From Patiria pectinifera (Eukaryota; Echinodermata; Asteroidea; Valvatida; Asterinidae): 64,000 bases of DNA. The notes beneath the pieces were generated by a model. The model ran no database searches. It was given only the letters and a program-made list of their open reading frames with translations, and had not been told where the DNA came from. The stretch is taken from positions 12,214,001 through 12,278,000 of the forward strand of contig CM057136.1 in NCBI GenBank assembly GCA_029964075.1, read 5' to 3'. Each line of letters starts with the position of its first letter. Within the stretch, counting starts at the first letter, position 1. The position numbers and the translations under genes were made by a program. This document shows positions 27,586 to 39,659 of this stretch, one piece after another.

Positions 27586-29880
27586 GTTAAAAAATGCAAT
27601 CATAATACACTGTTCACCTCTTGTGTCATTTATTGGCAAAATTGAACAGTTGCTCTTCATGCTCTAGCTTACACCTGCTACTAAAGTTAGAAAAAATAAA
27701 TAATAAAAAGGCCAGGCACGGAAAAGATCTTTGCTGATCTTGTTGGTGAACTGGGATATCAATTAAGTTCACCACAAAGACAATCCATAGGTCTTATGGA
27801 CAAAAAAAGATGTAGTAGCCGTCCTCCCCACAGGATCTGGGATGCGACATGAAACAGCCATCAATCTGTCCAAGCGACAACCATAATCGTATGCTTCACA
27901 TGAAGCAGACGGGTAGCTCGGAGGGCTCCAATAATTTTACACGCAAATGACGCTGGGTACCTGTCCAGTTAACGTTAGAATCTAATTTCTACACGTTCGT
28001 ATGGGTCTTCATTTTGGGCAAATTTCTTCGAAATGACACATCCTAAACGCACGTGCAGGCACACATAGATTTCTAGGTAAGTACTCAACCTGCACACGAA
28101 ATGACATATCGATTTCGCTAGGTTCGAAATGATACCAGGGCGTGGCGTTGTGTACAACGCCACGTTCACTGGTCTATATTTAGGGATGTTTTGGTCAAAA
28201 ATTCAACTATGAATAAACAAGTTGAGATCATTATAAAAACCACTTCCCGCCTACCGCGATAATAGCGAGCCCACCTCCGTTCGCTTACTCCAAGCATGTC
28301 TATTTTCACAGGCATCGTACACAAAATAATCACACCACCATAGGGTTTGTTTTATATCAATATGAAAAGGACTGAAACAACACAAAAGACAGGGCAATTC
28401 GGGAAGGTTAGAGGGCAATCTTCATTCAGAATGAGAAACCTGATAAGTACCGCGATAATAATTAATATGGCGTCCCATCCTAATTTTAATTATTACAATT
28501 TACAAACAAACTTTGCGAATTTCTCAAAACCTGACACACCACACTACACAGGAGTTCTTCTACATTTTTTTATACATGTTCCAAGTGTGGCCTTTATTTA
28601 CGGAGGTAGTCCAGTAAATTGGCCACACTCCCCCTCCCCCCACCCCCCTTCACCCGGGTATATTATCACACTGCACGTTAAACATGTTAAACCGCACGCA
28701 ATGTATACACTGCTGTGCAGTGCCGCACGCAATGTGTGCATGGCTATGCACACTGACATTGCCATTGGCAGCCGAGTTCCCATTCGAAACCTGACCAAAA
28801 ATGTGTTAATACTCACCTTTTACAAGCAAGTTAGGTCACCAGAGGATTCTCAGGTATGAGTGTCATAGTGCCTATCATTATCCAGAATATATTCATCCAA
28901 GAATTTTTTTTTCATGTTGCTGCAGCCTTCGTAATTCTTCGCATGAAATTCTCACCAACCTGTTTCACAGGTGTTTTTGGTATGTTTTTCAACATTTCAA
29001 AGCGTCAGTGAGGCAGCCATTGGCCACATCCATTTCATCAAGGGGGATAATGTAAACAAAAACAAATATGGTGTCCAATATTTTGAGTCATAGAAGACGA
29101 GATCATTCACTGTTTGAATCATTTATTTAAGTACAATATATTATCTGTTTCATCGTGATTCCATCCTGTTTGAAATTCAAAAGGAAAATATTGCCTTTTT
29201 GTGACAGATTTTACTTAATTTTCCACCTAAAGAAAATGGAACAATCCACAGGTAACGTCAATTAATTACTAAACTGGTTGCCTGTCCTCACTGGCAATAA
29301 ATTCATGCAGAAAAGACTTGTGGGTGATGTTAAAAAAAACAGTGGCCTCCAAAATGTTTTTCTTCCAGCCAAAAAAAAACATGAAAAAAATCGAATGTTT
29401 CATTTGAATGTGATAGTGCTGATTTCATTTTTAAGCATCTGAGATTATTGTCCATCCTCCATAGTTGACATCGTGCAAATTGTATGTCCCAACACCCGGT
29501 CGCCACAGCCCTATGATCAACTTTAACTTCGAGCTACATGTAGCTGTAGATAAACATGCCGAGCAAGAGATACTTTTGTAGCATTTATCCCGGAACAAAA
29601 TCGCATATATTGAATTTCGCACCATTCCCAACATAAATCTTCAAGCGGCCCTCCCCAATGAAATTCTTTTAAATAATTCCAAATATTGACAGTTTGGTGC
29701 GCGTGCGTGACACATGCATGACGAAAGGCCAAGGGCAGAGTGCCAGTCTAGATCGGCACATTAGTAAACAAGCAACAAGAAGATTGAGGGCGCAGGTCAT
29801 GTATGGCAGGGCGCCGACAACCTCGTACCCAGGGTGTCGAGCAGTACGCGCCCACCACTACCTGCTCTCTCACCCTCATC
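27586..29880. other. intergenic, no supported gene
   Basis: Contains a short palindrome GTGGCGTTGTGTACAACGCC at about 28142-28163. Near 28240-28275 there is a CpG-bearing stretch with TTCCCGCC that could be part of a promoter. A 170-codon open frame at 28347-28859 shows no domain and is not accepted as a gene. Confidence 0.45.
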
Positions 29881-31130
29881 TAGGCGCTTGCGTCAAGTTG
29901 ATCTGACATCGCGCACTCTGTAAGTGTTCTCCACTGTTCTCTGTCTGATGCCACGTGCCACGTGCATCGATCCTTGATGTTGACCCCCGTGGTTGTCAGG
30001 TCCTTGTTTACTCTCTTCAGCCACGTGGTTCGTTGTCCCCCTCTTGGTAGCTTGTTCTTGCGGATTGCCTCTAGAAGTGCTTGCTTGGCAGGAGCTTCCT
30101 CGGGTAGTCTCAGGAGATGGCCTGTCCACCTAAGACGTCTTCGGGTAATGGCAGTACTCCAAGGGATCTCGTTGGTTCTCCTGTACAGTTCTTTATTGGT
30201 GATCTTCTTGGGCCATTTTATATTAAGGATTGAACGCAAGAGTCTTCTGTGAAATGCATCAATATTCTCTTCTAGTGACTTAGTCAATGTCCATAGTTCG
30301 CTGTTGTATAGGAATACAGATGCTATGAAGGCGCGGAATGTTTTGAGTTTCGTGTTGTTTGAGATTGCATCACTGTTGAAGACATTCCTGAATTTGTTGA
30401 AAGATACCATCGAAAGTATTTTCCTCCTGGTAATATCTTGCTCAGTGTCGAGAAAAGATCCCAAGTATTTGCATTTCTTCCAACTGGTGTTGCTTCCGTT
30501 TCTACTGATGAGGTGTTTCTCTGTCTTAGACGTGTTTACTGTGAGGTTTCGCTCTTTTAGTACCTCAGGTGCCTTCCTCTCCACAGTTGCTATCGGGTGG
30601 ATATTGTTACTTGCCCAAGTGATGTCATCAGCATACTGTAATCCCATCTCAAAGTATGCTGGCGGGCAAATGGCGTAGCTGTGGTTTTCGAGTTCCACAG
30701 GAAGGGATTGGGACTGTGTCTGCGTGCAGTAATTGTGATCTTGAAGAGTGAATGGTGTCTCGGGTGTTTCCGGGTCAAGTTGTCTCAGTGCTTTTGCCAG
30801 GTATAGAGTGAAGAGAATGGGACTGAGGCAGTCTCCTTGAGGCACGCCGATGTTGGTTTTGAAGGGCTTACCCAAGACAGTTCCCACTCTGACTTGCAAT
30901 CGAACGTCTCTAAGCAGGATTGCCAGTAAGTGGAGTTCGTCTTGCTCTAGTATCTCTTTAAGATCCTCAAAGAGAACCACTCTCCTCACCGAGTCAAAAG
31001 CCTTTGACATGTCGAGCAGCAGTAGGTGAAGTTCATAGCTATCGGCTGTGATGGCCTTCTCTGCTAAGATCTTTAAGGCACCCTGGTATTGGATCATTTG
31101 CATGTGCAAGATTTTTGCAGACGTATGCAA
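29880..31130 (-). mobile_element. 5'-truncated non-LTR retrotransposon reverse transcriptase
   Basis: A 416-residue open frame. It contains RT motif A (LLLLDMSKAFDSV), motif B (GVPQGDCLSPILFTLYL) and catalytic motif C (QYADDITWA). Beyond these is the C-terminal region typical of LINE-type ORF2, including RRRLRWTGHLLRLPEE and the RGGQRTTWLKRV block. The frame starts just before motif A, so the endonuclease and first RT motifs are missing. It is on the same strand as PTPN13, upstream of it. An open frame suggests a fairly recent insertion. Clade (I, RTE or related) is not settled. Confidence 0.85.
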
Positions 31131-31440
31131 ATGAGGAACAGTCTGGTGCCTGGATATGCTTTACACATTATTGTTTGTTTTTGTATGCGGTGTCTGGGGT
31201 AAAAACAGAGTCAATTCGTAGCAGCGCGAGCACGGCGTGAGTTACGAAAACACGATTTTTGAAATCAAACTGTTACGATCTTATCGAGACAACATGCAGT
31301 ATCATTTTTCATATTAATATGAGCAAATTGGAAAGGAAATTAGTATTTTTGAGAAGGCGTGGACGAATGATCGCGAAAACACGTACTGCACGTTGTGAAT
31401 ATATAGCACCAAGTACACGATAAAAATCCATTACTAGCCA
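31131..31440. other. intergenic, nothing recognised
   Basis: Sequence just upstream of the truncated retroelement. It shows no repeat ends or exon signals that I can support. Confidence 0.4.
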
Positions 31441-31444
31441 ATTG

Positions 31445-31738
31445 CGGTATCCAATCAGGATACAGGAAGAAAGTTTCCTATCCAGGGTTTACTATTGGAA
31501 ACGCGGTTGGAAATAAAGTAAGCACTGGGGACGAGGTTGGGGCGCCGAAGCTTGGCAAGGCTCTAGGAAGTTGAGCTGAGTGCAGTGCTGGAGTCGGCTA
31601 CGTTGCGGAAGTAAACTGGAATCGAAAGTAGGTCATGCTCTTTGCCATTCCAGTTTATTATCTTAAATAATCCGATTGCATGTTCAAAGTGTTGGGAGAA
31701 CATTCATAACACTGGTTTGTGTTTCAGCGACGATGCTG
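31445..31738 (+). promoter_or_regulatory. promoter-like stretch with candidate first exon
   Basis: Contains a CCAATCA box (about 31449), an inverted ATTGG and a GC-richer segment. Splice-like signals follow: donor GTAGGT at 31628, acceptor GTTTCAG at 31727, ATGCTG at 31733-31738 and a perfect GTGAGT donor at 31739. It could be an upstream first exon of the ARHGAP24-like gene or of an unknown transcript. This is inference. Confidence 0.3.
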
Positions 31739-31744
31739 GTGAGT

Positions 31745-32670
31745 AAATCCTTTGATTAAACTGATTGATTTGTCGGTGGAACTCGGGATGTTTTCAAGTT
31801 CCAGGCTTCCTCCTTGTTGCTTGTCCATCCAGCTGTCCAGTTGCCAGTGCTCTGGTGGTTTGTTTATGTTGCCTGCTTGGAGCATTGGGGAAAGAAGGCT
31901 ATTGCAACATTGGGGAAAAAAGGCTGGAGGCTGGAGAGCCCCAGTCATACACTTAATGTAGGAGTGATCATGCATGGGTCCCCGCCAAAAACAGTTGGCC
32001 CTACTTTGTTTTTATTGGGTCGTAGTGTAGTTTACCATTGTTTACGACAAAAATATGTTTTGCAAGTTCCTAGCTTGACCTCTAGTTTCTAACTCGAAAT
32101 CCTGATGAGCCGGAGAAGCTGTTCTCAACAGTTGTTTATCTAAACATTTCAGACAGGTCGATGCAAATATTACATCGTTCCGTCGGCTATCTAGTTTGAT
32201 TGTCCTCATACACAGTATTGTGAGAGTCCCAAATTTTCGGACTAGGCGCATACTTGTATTTTTTTTTAAGCAGTATTTCTTCCACGTTTAGTCCTGCATA
32301 AATTACTGGAAAGATTCCCATACCTGGCCATCACTTGTCACCCTGTGCACAAACCCTATGGGACTGGTCTGAAAATTTCTAAGTGTTTTCTCAGTAAAAA
32401 TTCAAAATTTGTCCCTGCTTATTTTGACTTTTTAGGACATATCACTTTCTGATTGCTGATAGATCATTTAAGGGAAAAAATACTGATGGCCAGATATGGG
32501 AATCTTTCCCAGTTACTTCCAAAAAAGAATGTACAATGCGGTATCCTGACGTCCCCTTTGGGTTTTTTTGCCAAGAATCTGATTTACGTACCACAATATT
32601 TATTCATATATTCAGGTTTGCTTTGTTGGATTTTGGGATCGTTACGCCCCAACTAGACGACAGTCCCAAC
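31745..32670. other. intergenic, no gene seen
   Basis: No supported exon or structured repeat. The segments near 32310 and 32490 share GGAAAGATTCCCATACCTGG-type words in opposite orientation, suggesting a small inverted repeat. Confidence 0.4.
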
Positions 32671-33648
32671 TTCAAGGCAGAGTGCAGGTGCGGTTCTAGA
32701 GCCAATATTTGGGGGGGGGGGGGCTAGCAAGGTGGATCCAGAATCTTTTTTTCAGGGAGGCGTGCTGAAATGTAGACAGGTTATTTTCTACAGACACTTA
32801 GGCGTCTGAAAATCAATACGGGAGGGGGCTCGTGCCAATATCTTCAAAGGGGAGCGCAGATAAAATCCTACAATCAGGCACACTTTATTAACTAAAAGTG
32901 TTAATGCACCCTGCTCATTTAGGGGGAGACTGTTCCCTTGTACGTCAAATTCTTACATTTTGCTAGTGCATTTCTTTTTTTTTATGGAAGTTTTTTTGGG
33001 GGGCTAGACAAAATTTTGGAGGGGCTGAAGCCCCCCTAGCCCCCCGTAGAACCGCCACTGGCAGAGTGGACCAGTTGCAGCTATCCAAAAAGTGACAGAC
33101 CAAAATATTGTTAACAAGCTCACTTAAGTTTAAAGTTAAAGATAGTAATTACACTAAACTGCCTATGACATAATTCCTTCTGGCACGCTGTCATTTTGAA
33201 GAAAATAGTACAAGAAGGTCATTTCCAAAGATGTGTAAAGTGACACATTTTTCGGAAATATCTGTTAATAGTTGGTTTGTACTTGGGTGAATCTGTGAAA
33301 GGGGTGTGCGCAAGCGTTGACACGATGTACACGCGTGCGCAATTGATATTTCCTTGATCCGGTGCGTGACATCGCGTAGCTTCAATCACGAATGAGAACG
33401 TGTCCCAGATGCTGATTTCGAGTGCAATTCAAAATATATGACTCGGCAACATTTGACTTGAAATCGAGATCCTAGAATAGTCTTTGCATGGAATATACAA
33501 TATACAGCATTCACAGGCTAAAAAAAAGAAGAAAAAAAAGAAGTTCATCAGGTTAGTTGTTAAGCATCATTCTTAAGATTTTGAGCACTTTTGTTGCTTC
33601 AAACAAAACAAAAATGCAAAAATTGCAAATGGCCCACTCTGCCTTTAA
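32671..33648. mobile_element. TTAA MITE family 2, copy 1, interrupted by a hAT-like element
   Basis: The right end CAAATGGCCCACTCTGCC followed by TTTAA is inverted relative to the left GGCAGAGTG. The body (CATCGCGTAG, GAGATCCTAGAAT, CATCAGGTTAGTTGTT) matches the second copy at 35697-36246. A 376-bp element splits it near its left end. Confidence 0.7.
32685..33060. mobile_element. nested hAT-like MITE with 8-bp target duplication
   Basis: Ends CAGGTGCGGTTCTA and TAGAACCGCCACTG are inverted. The flanks are a perfect 8-bp duplication GCAGAGTG (32677-32684, 33061-33068). CAG-type termini with an 8-bp duplication identify hAT. The internal sequence is G-rich with no transposase. Confidence 0.8.
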
Positions 33649-34114
33649 TTAAGCCTGTGTCATATGAAAAAAGGACTCGTATGAAAATCGGACTCTTTTT
33701 CCCTTTAATTGGTTAGACCCTTTCACATGACCGGTTGCTCTCCTAATTATCTATGCATGAGCATGCGCAATACCACCAATGAGTCAGTATTTCATAAAAC
33801 CTAAATTCATGCTACATAAATGTACACCGGGACTGTCCCGAGCTAACTGTTCCAGTTGGAACACTTAGGGACAGTCCCAACAAGTTGGGACCAATTATCT
33901 ACATGTAGTTGGGACAAAACAGGCGTGTCTGGCTCAAACCACTTCATGTCATAAGGGATTTAGAGATTACAAGCACTGAATTTTGAACGTTTCAGTTTAG
34001 AAGATTCCATGTAGAAGTACCTAGGGCTGGAGGAAATTGGAGTTTTTGAGTTTACAGCTCTTTAGCTACCTCAGAATTTTACTTCCTGAAGAATCCAAGT
34101 AGTACATGTACATG

Positions 34115-35215
34115 TATGGGTCTAATTTGCGCAGTAGGCTGTACAAAGTTTGCCACTTACCTGTGCTTTGAATGCAAAAAAACAAAACAAGATTAAGGCC
34201 ACACAAAAAAATATTCGGTCTCCGGTCAGACCAAAGTCCTGGAATTGACGCAGGGACGCGGCTTTTTTTTTTTTTTTTGGCTTTTTTTTTTTTTCTTCAA
34301 GCTTGGATAGCACAGACAAGGTGGGGTACTATTTTGCTACTTGGTGTCCTCATGTACATTGGTGTCCTCCATAATTTGCCTTGGTGCTCTCGATCATTTG
34401 CCTTTGTTCAATTTCCCATTCCTTGGTGCTCTTTGGTAAAAAAAATTGAGGAGGTGCGGCAATAGAGGGCACTGTTGGAACTACCGCGGAACATTTTGGA
34501 AAAAAAAAAGAAGATTGACGCGCATGATTAAAATCGACGCGCGCGCTGACCACAGACCGACTTATTCTTTTTTTTGGCCTAATGCGGTGTCTAAAAGACA
34601 AACTTGCAGTGATAAAAGTAAAAACCATTCAGTCATATAAAATTTATTTCACTTATACGGTTTCAGGTATAATATAAGTATGTTTAGTTTTAGCATCATA
34701 TCTAATTGTTTTAATTTCAGTTGCATCCTGTATGGGATAATTTCTTCAAGCCACAAGGATAAATGTCAGATGTCGTGTACATGTAGATGTGCATCAGGGT
34801 TGCATGACAGGTCCGCACACACAAAAAAAAAAAAAATCCTGAAGAATCCTAGAGACCTGCTTGAACATGTACCAACTGGTATGGGTGTAAATTGCGCAGT
34901 AGGTTGTACAAAATTTGCCAAATACCAGTACCCGTGCTTTGAATGCCAAAAAAAAGAAAGAAAAAGATTAATTTGGTGTCTTGAAGACAAACTTGCAGTG
35001 ATAAAAGTAAAAACTATGCAGACATTTATATTCATTTCCCTTATAAAGCTTCACGTATCGTATGTATATTTAGCATCAAATCTAATTGTTTTCATTGAGT
35101 TGTATCCTGTATACATGGGATATTTTTTCAAGCCACAAGGATAAATGTCAGATGTCATGTAGATGTTCATCAGGGTTGCATGCCAGGGCCGCCAAAAAAA
35201 AAAAAAAAAAAATCC
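34115..35215 (+). repeat. tandemly duplicated ~390-bp unit
   Basis: CTTGCAGTGATAAAAGTAAA recurs at about 34602 and 34990. AAGCCACAAGGATAAATGTC recurs at about 34748 and 35134. A partial earlier copy (TTGCGCAGTAGGCTGTACAA) lies near 34130. A-runs punctuate the unit boundaries. Confidence 0.6.
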
Positions 35216-35696
35216 CAGAAACTTCCTGAATATCTAGCCAAGTGAAAGCTTCATGTACTTCAACTTCCTTTGTTGAACTTCACATTGTATACCCGATGCA
35301 CAGTTAATTTTTCCTGCAAAAATATTATTTTTTCCTTGCAGAATTGAACGGCATGTAATTGAATGAGGAACACTTCTTTGTGGATGAACCCTGGAAGAGT
35401 AGAACAGTGATTGTCGTTTGACATTTCAAGCAGTCAGCTGCAGGTATATATAATTTAGGGAATCAGTGTAGCACTAACAGAACTGGGCCCAATTGCATGG
35501 CACTGCTTACATGTAATAACAGTAAGCATAAAAATTGTGCTAATCTTAAGCACTATTTCAAGTTGTGGATTACCGCTGGGCGAGTAACTCGAATACTCAC
35601 GAGTAGTTTATGATGTTTTTTTATCTACTTGAGTACTTGTCCTGGCGCGAGTAGAAGCAGAGACTCACGAGTAGCAAATTAGGGTTTAGGGTTCAC

Positions 35697-36246
35697 TGCT
35701 TAAAGCTATAGTCCATCATTTGCAGCCATCCGAAAAGTAACTGGCGTAATTGTTGTTGAAAAACATACTTGGTTAAAAGATAGTAAGGGGACTAAACTCC
35801 CTGTGACATTATTCTTTCTGGCAAGCTGTTATTTTGAAGTAATCAACGAAAGAAGGCCTTTCCAACGGTGAGACGCACCGTTGGAAAATTTAAATTAGTA
35901 GTTCGTTTTGTTATTCGGCGAAGCGCGCGCAAGCATTGGCACGACGCACGCGCACGCACGGTTGCTATAATTCGTCGGATCAGTGTGCGACATCGCGTAT
36001 AGCTGCAATCAGCTCAGTGAGAACGCGTCTCAGACGCTGAATTCAGGCCCAATTCAAAACATGATTCAGCAACTTTTGATTTGAAATTGAGATCCTAGAA
36101 TGCTGTTTTTCTCAGAATATACAGCTGAAGCTGAGCCGAAACTTCATCAGGTTAGTTGTTCAGTATCTTTTATTAGATTTTGAACACTTCTGTTGTTTCA
36201 AACGAACAAAATGCACTAATTACAAATGATGGACTATGTCTTTAAT
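35697..36246. mobile_element. TTAA MITE family 2, copy 2
   Basis: Begins TTAAAGCTATAGTCCATCAT and ends ATGATGGACTATGTCTTTAA, so it has inverted ends with TTAA at both sides. The body matches 33069-33648 at many words. Confidence 0.75.
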
Positions 36247-36610
36247 ACGTCCCGTGCAAACGGGGAATCACTCCCTCTACCTTTCTCTGCCTGGGATCCC
36301 ATTCGTCCACAAAAAAAAATGACCCAAAATGTCGTACAGTAAGGATGTCTCAGTGCTACAGAATGTGGTGTGACTTGCAAGTAAATTGCTCGCAAGTTAC
36401 TTCACATCATACTAACGTGTATAAGTCATTTTCCTGCTTTTATGGGAATTTGGTTAACTACTCACAAGTACTCAACTACTCGCAAGTACTCAAATACTCT
36501 CCAGTAATTTCTTTGCGAGTACTCGAGTAGAAAAATCCACAACTGGCCCAGGCCTAGCGTGGATGTACAACAGACGTTGCGAGTGCAGGGAAATTTCTAT
36601 TGTTACATCA
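36247..36610. other. non-coding with CTCGCAAGTACT repeats
   Basis: Short diverged repeats of ACTCGCAAGTA and ACTACTCACAAGTACT near 36460-36520. Related words (GAGTAACTCGAATACTCACG) occur near 35580. No gene. Confidence 0.45.
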
Positions 36611-36614
36611 CTAA

Positions 36615-36779
36615 GGGAATAACAGTGTGAGGAGCCGGTCTTCACTGCGTGATAATGACCGGGTGTGGGGGTGACCGCTGTTAATGGACCGAGACGAAGT
36701 CGAGGTCCATTAACAGCGGTCAACCCCACACCCGGTCATTATCACGCAGTGAACACCGGATCCTCACACTGTTATTCCC
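36615..36779. repeat. near-perfect 165-bp palindrome
   Basis: Arms of about 75 bp (GGGAATAACAGTGTGAGGA... and its reverse complement ending TGTTATTCCC) surround a short centre gagacgaagtcgag. Only a few mismatches are seen. Transcripts would form one long hairpin. Confidence 0.85.
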
Positions 36780-37460
36780 ATTAATAAATACCTTTATAAC
36801 GAAATAAACAGTTAAAATGCTCCAATTTTGTGACTTTTTTCCGGCGATATTTCCAGACTTTTTTGTGTTCATGTTCATGGGCCATATTTTAGCTTAACAG
36901 CTATAACGACGTAAACTCAACAGAAACTGCTGCCGTAGCGAAACAAATTACAACAATGTTTTCATATCTTTACCTGATGGAGGAAGCTGAAATCTCGTTT
37001 ACACATTCCTTGTGTCCGGAATTACAAAGATGCTCGGTTTAGGAAAGGTAAATATGTCGGTGGGTGAAGTGTTTCAAAGAAAATAAATCGGATCTACGCT
37101 TTCGTCGTAAACATCCTCAGTATATAATGCACTGCTGTACGATGTCGTTTCAAAACTTCCTTACGCGCGCGCACGCACGCATCCTTAGCAACTGTGTTGC
37201 GTACGCGCGCGTCAGTCTCACGCGATGGGGGTTGAGCGCATGTGCAGTGCTCAATTGTTAAAAGCTACCGTAGGACTGTTACTATATTTTGACCAATCAT
37301 TGGCTTGCATGGGGCTGAACGGGGCTTGATCAATGCTGGTTCAGGGGCCATGTATTCGCTTGATCTTTGAAGCCAGTCCATTATCACCGTTAATGACCGG
37401 CCACGTGATCGAGTCTCGACCAATCAGAAACCATCAACTCTCCAAGGTATTTATTAATAA
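36780..37460. mobile_element. possible element bounded by inverted TTAATAAATACC
   Basis: TTAATAAATACCTT at 36781 and AAGGTATTTATTAA at about 37445 are reverse complements. The interior has CG-rich alternating segments (CGCGCGCACGCACGC) but no coding region. Confidence 0.4.
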
Positions 37461-37499
37461 GTTTTAAAGCAACTTTTTCCTCTGACATGTTATTATTAT

Positions 37500-37735
37500 T
37501 ATTATTAATCATTTCTGAATGAAGAAACCTGTGGAGAGAAGACAATGAGAAGAAGTTACAGTTTTAGAGGTGGGAGGAAAAGCCCAGAAGAATATTCTGG
37601 GGAAAACCCACGGAATCAGGCAGGGACTGAAAACCCAATCCACATATTGGCCCAGGCGGGATTCGAACCCGGGTCACAGCGGTGGAAGGCGAGGAAAGTA
37701 CTGCTACGCCAACCTGACTCCCCTGTCTGAAGTAA
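37500..37735. repeat. tRNA-derived SINE
   Basis: GGCGGGATTCGAACCCGGGT is a clear T-arm/B-box-like segment followed by CAGCGGTGGAAGGCGAG. No complete tRNA fold. Its upstream part, GTGGGAGGAAAAGCCCAGAA, is typical of a SINE body. Confidence 0.55.
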
Positions 37736-38335
37736 GTGAGCCGTTTGCTGTGCTACTGCTTACGATTTCCATGAAATAGACAAAGGCTCTGTAAGCAGAA
37801 AATAGTGTTCTTAGCAGCGGCATGAAATTGGGCCCTGGTCAAATTGGTTTCCTAATCGTGGTAGCCTGATTTAGTCCATACGTACATACACGCTGGAAAT
37901 CAGAACGAGAAGTGATTATTTGTCATGTTTGTATAAACAGGAACTGAAAGTGCAGTGGGTTACTCAGAAACTGTTCACGTCATGTGTGCACGTGTGTGGA
38001 AATCACTGCCAACTGGTATCAGGAAAAACGTATCGACTGATATACGTAAATGTACCTGAAATCAAAGTGTATATTTTTTGTAGACCACGAAATACACAGT
38101 ATACCTGTAACAAATGCAGTGTGTGTGCACATTACACCAGGATGTACATGAACTGTACTTTGTTGTACATGTTCAAACAATCTCTGGTTGATTTATCCTG
38201 CAGTACTGCTCGCTGGCGACTTGCTAGCTCAAGCAATTTTCACACACGTCTGTAAATCCAACGTTACTGGAGTGAAAAATGCAATGTTCTTGACCACAAC
38301 GAACAACTGGCAATATATTCTACGCTTGTTTAACC

Positions 38336-38705
38336 ACTTCGCGCCGGGATAATTTTTTGGCGATTTTCGCAATTAAGGCAACATTTTCCAGCCAACTTCT
38401 GATATACAGCCAAACACCACAAATACTGATTCGCAAGAGTCATTTCAACAGTATTTGTATGATATTTCTTGCCGAACCTCGTATGTTTTAATACTCCGAG
38501 ATGTGCACTGGAATGTCCAATACGTCGTGCTCAGCGGCCAATTCAAGATCAACACACGGTCCGCCTCCACAGATTTCACGGACTTTGTGTGTGAGTACAA
38601 ACGGCACCAGGGATTAGCGTGTTTAGAGGTCACCCGGCCTGTGTTTAAAAACAGCCATTGTGTGTTATCACGTCCTCCAACACGAACTGGTGAAAGTGTG
38701 CATGT
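38336..38705 (+). repeat. dispersed repeat, copy 1 (second copy at 48.1 kb)
   Basis: Shares CCAACTTCTGATATACAGCC, ACAAATACTGATTCGCAAGA and TAGCGTGTTTAGA with 48124-48553, in the same orientation. Two overlapping open frames inside it are repeat-derived and have no domain. Confidence 0.65.
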
Positions 38706-38872
38706 GTGGCTTTTTGAAGGAAAAGGCTTAGATTTTGCTTTTAGCAAGACCTTCCTGACAGGGCATCCCAGTGTTCATCACATGTACAATGAACAGGTGG
38801 TGCAGCTTGCTGCATTGTAGCCACGATGTAAGTTGAAACCCTAAACTGAGGGATTATGGTACTGATGTCCCA

Positions 38873-39195
38873 GGGCAAATTCGGGCAAGGACCATTAGTT
38901 GACTAGTGGCTGATTTGTGATGTACCTTACGCCTGCGCACTGATAGCAACGTGCGAACGTCTCTAGTCAAACGCTGGTCAAAATGTCATTGCAAAACTCC
39001 TGGCTCCCTGCTGTACGTTATGAATGCGCGTGGCTATTGGTTACCAGCGATGCAACCAGCCCCAGTTGGCTGGTTCCAAATAGTCGACTAGCGTAGTCAA
39101 CCATTGTCGACTAGACAGAGTTAGGCTAACTTTAGTCGAAAGGCTAACTTTAGTCGAACTATGGTCAACAATAGTTCTTGTGTGAACTTGCCCCC
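38873..39195 (+). mobile_element. MITE copy of an inverted pair (left)
   Basis: Ends GGGCAAATTCGGGCAAGGAC and GTTCTTGTGTGAACTTGCCC are inverted. The body (CTTACGCCTGCGCACTGATA, GTGCGAACGTCTCTAGTCAA) matches the reverse complement of 39303-39614. Confidence 0.75.
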
Positions 39196-39302
39196 AGCAG
39201 CAAGACACTTTCCCACAATTACTTCATATGATTTATTATGACCCTAAGGTACATTGTATCGGCTTGATATCAATTGTATTTTTTTATTTTTTTTTTTATT
39301 TT

Positions 39303-39614
39303 GGGCCAAGTTCGCGCAAGGACTATAGTTGACCAATGGTTAACTAACGTTTGCCCGAACTCTGTCTAGTCGAAGGTGGTTGACTACGCTAGTCGACTAT
39401 TTGGAACCAGCCTACTGGGGTTGGTTGCTTCGCTGGTAGCCAATAGCCGCGCGCATTCATAACGCAAGCAGAGAGCCAGGATCCAGAAGAGTTTGCGATG
39501 ACATTTTGACCAGCATTTGACTAGAGACGTTCGCACGTTGCTATCAGTGCGCAGGCGTAAGGTACGTCACAAATCAACCACTAGTCGACAACGGTCCTTG
39601 CCCGAACTTGGCCC
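39303..39614 (-). mobile_element. MITE copy of an inverted pair (right)
   Basis: Opposite-orientation copy of the element at 38873-39195, with inverted ends GGGCCAAGTTCGCGCAAGGA and GGTCCTTGCCCGAACTTGGC. The two copies create a fold-back of about 740 bp. Confidence 0.75.
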
Positions 39615-39659
39615 TAGTATATCAGTTGAAGGCTATTAATTCCGTAGGCATAATGTGAG

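Noticed and set aside
28347-28859. 170-codon plus-strand open frame
   Set aside because: No recognisable domain, ordinary composition for AT-rich DNA, no splice context, and low-complexity Pro/His stretches; most likely chance.
37640-37720. Functional tRNA gene near GGATTCGAACCCGGG
   Set aside because: Only the T-arm-like part is present; no acceptor stem or anticodon arm could be built, so it is treated as a SINE.
38445-38820. Overlapping 100- and 121-codon open frames on both strands
   Set aside because: They lie in a dispersed repeat whose second copy (48124-48553) does not preserve the frames.
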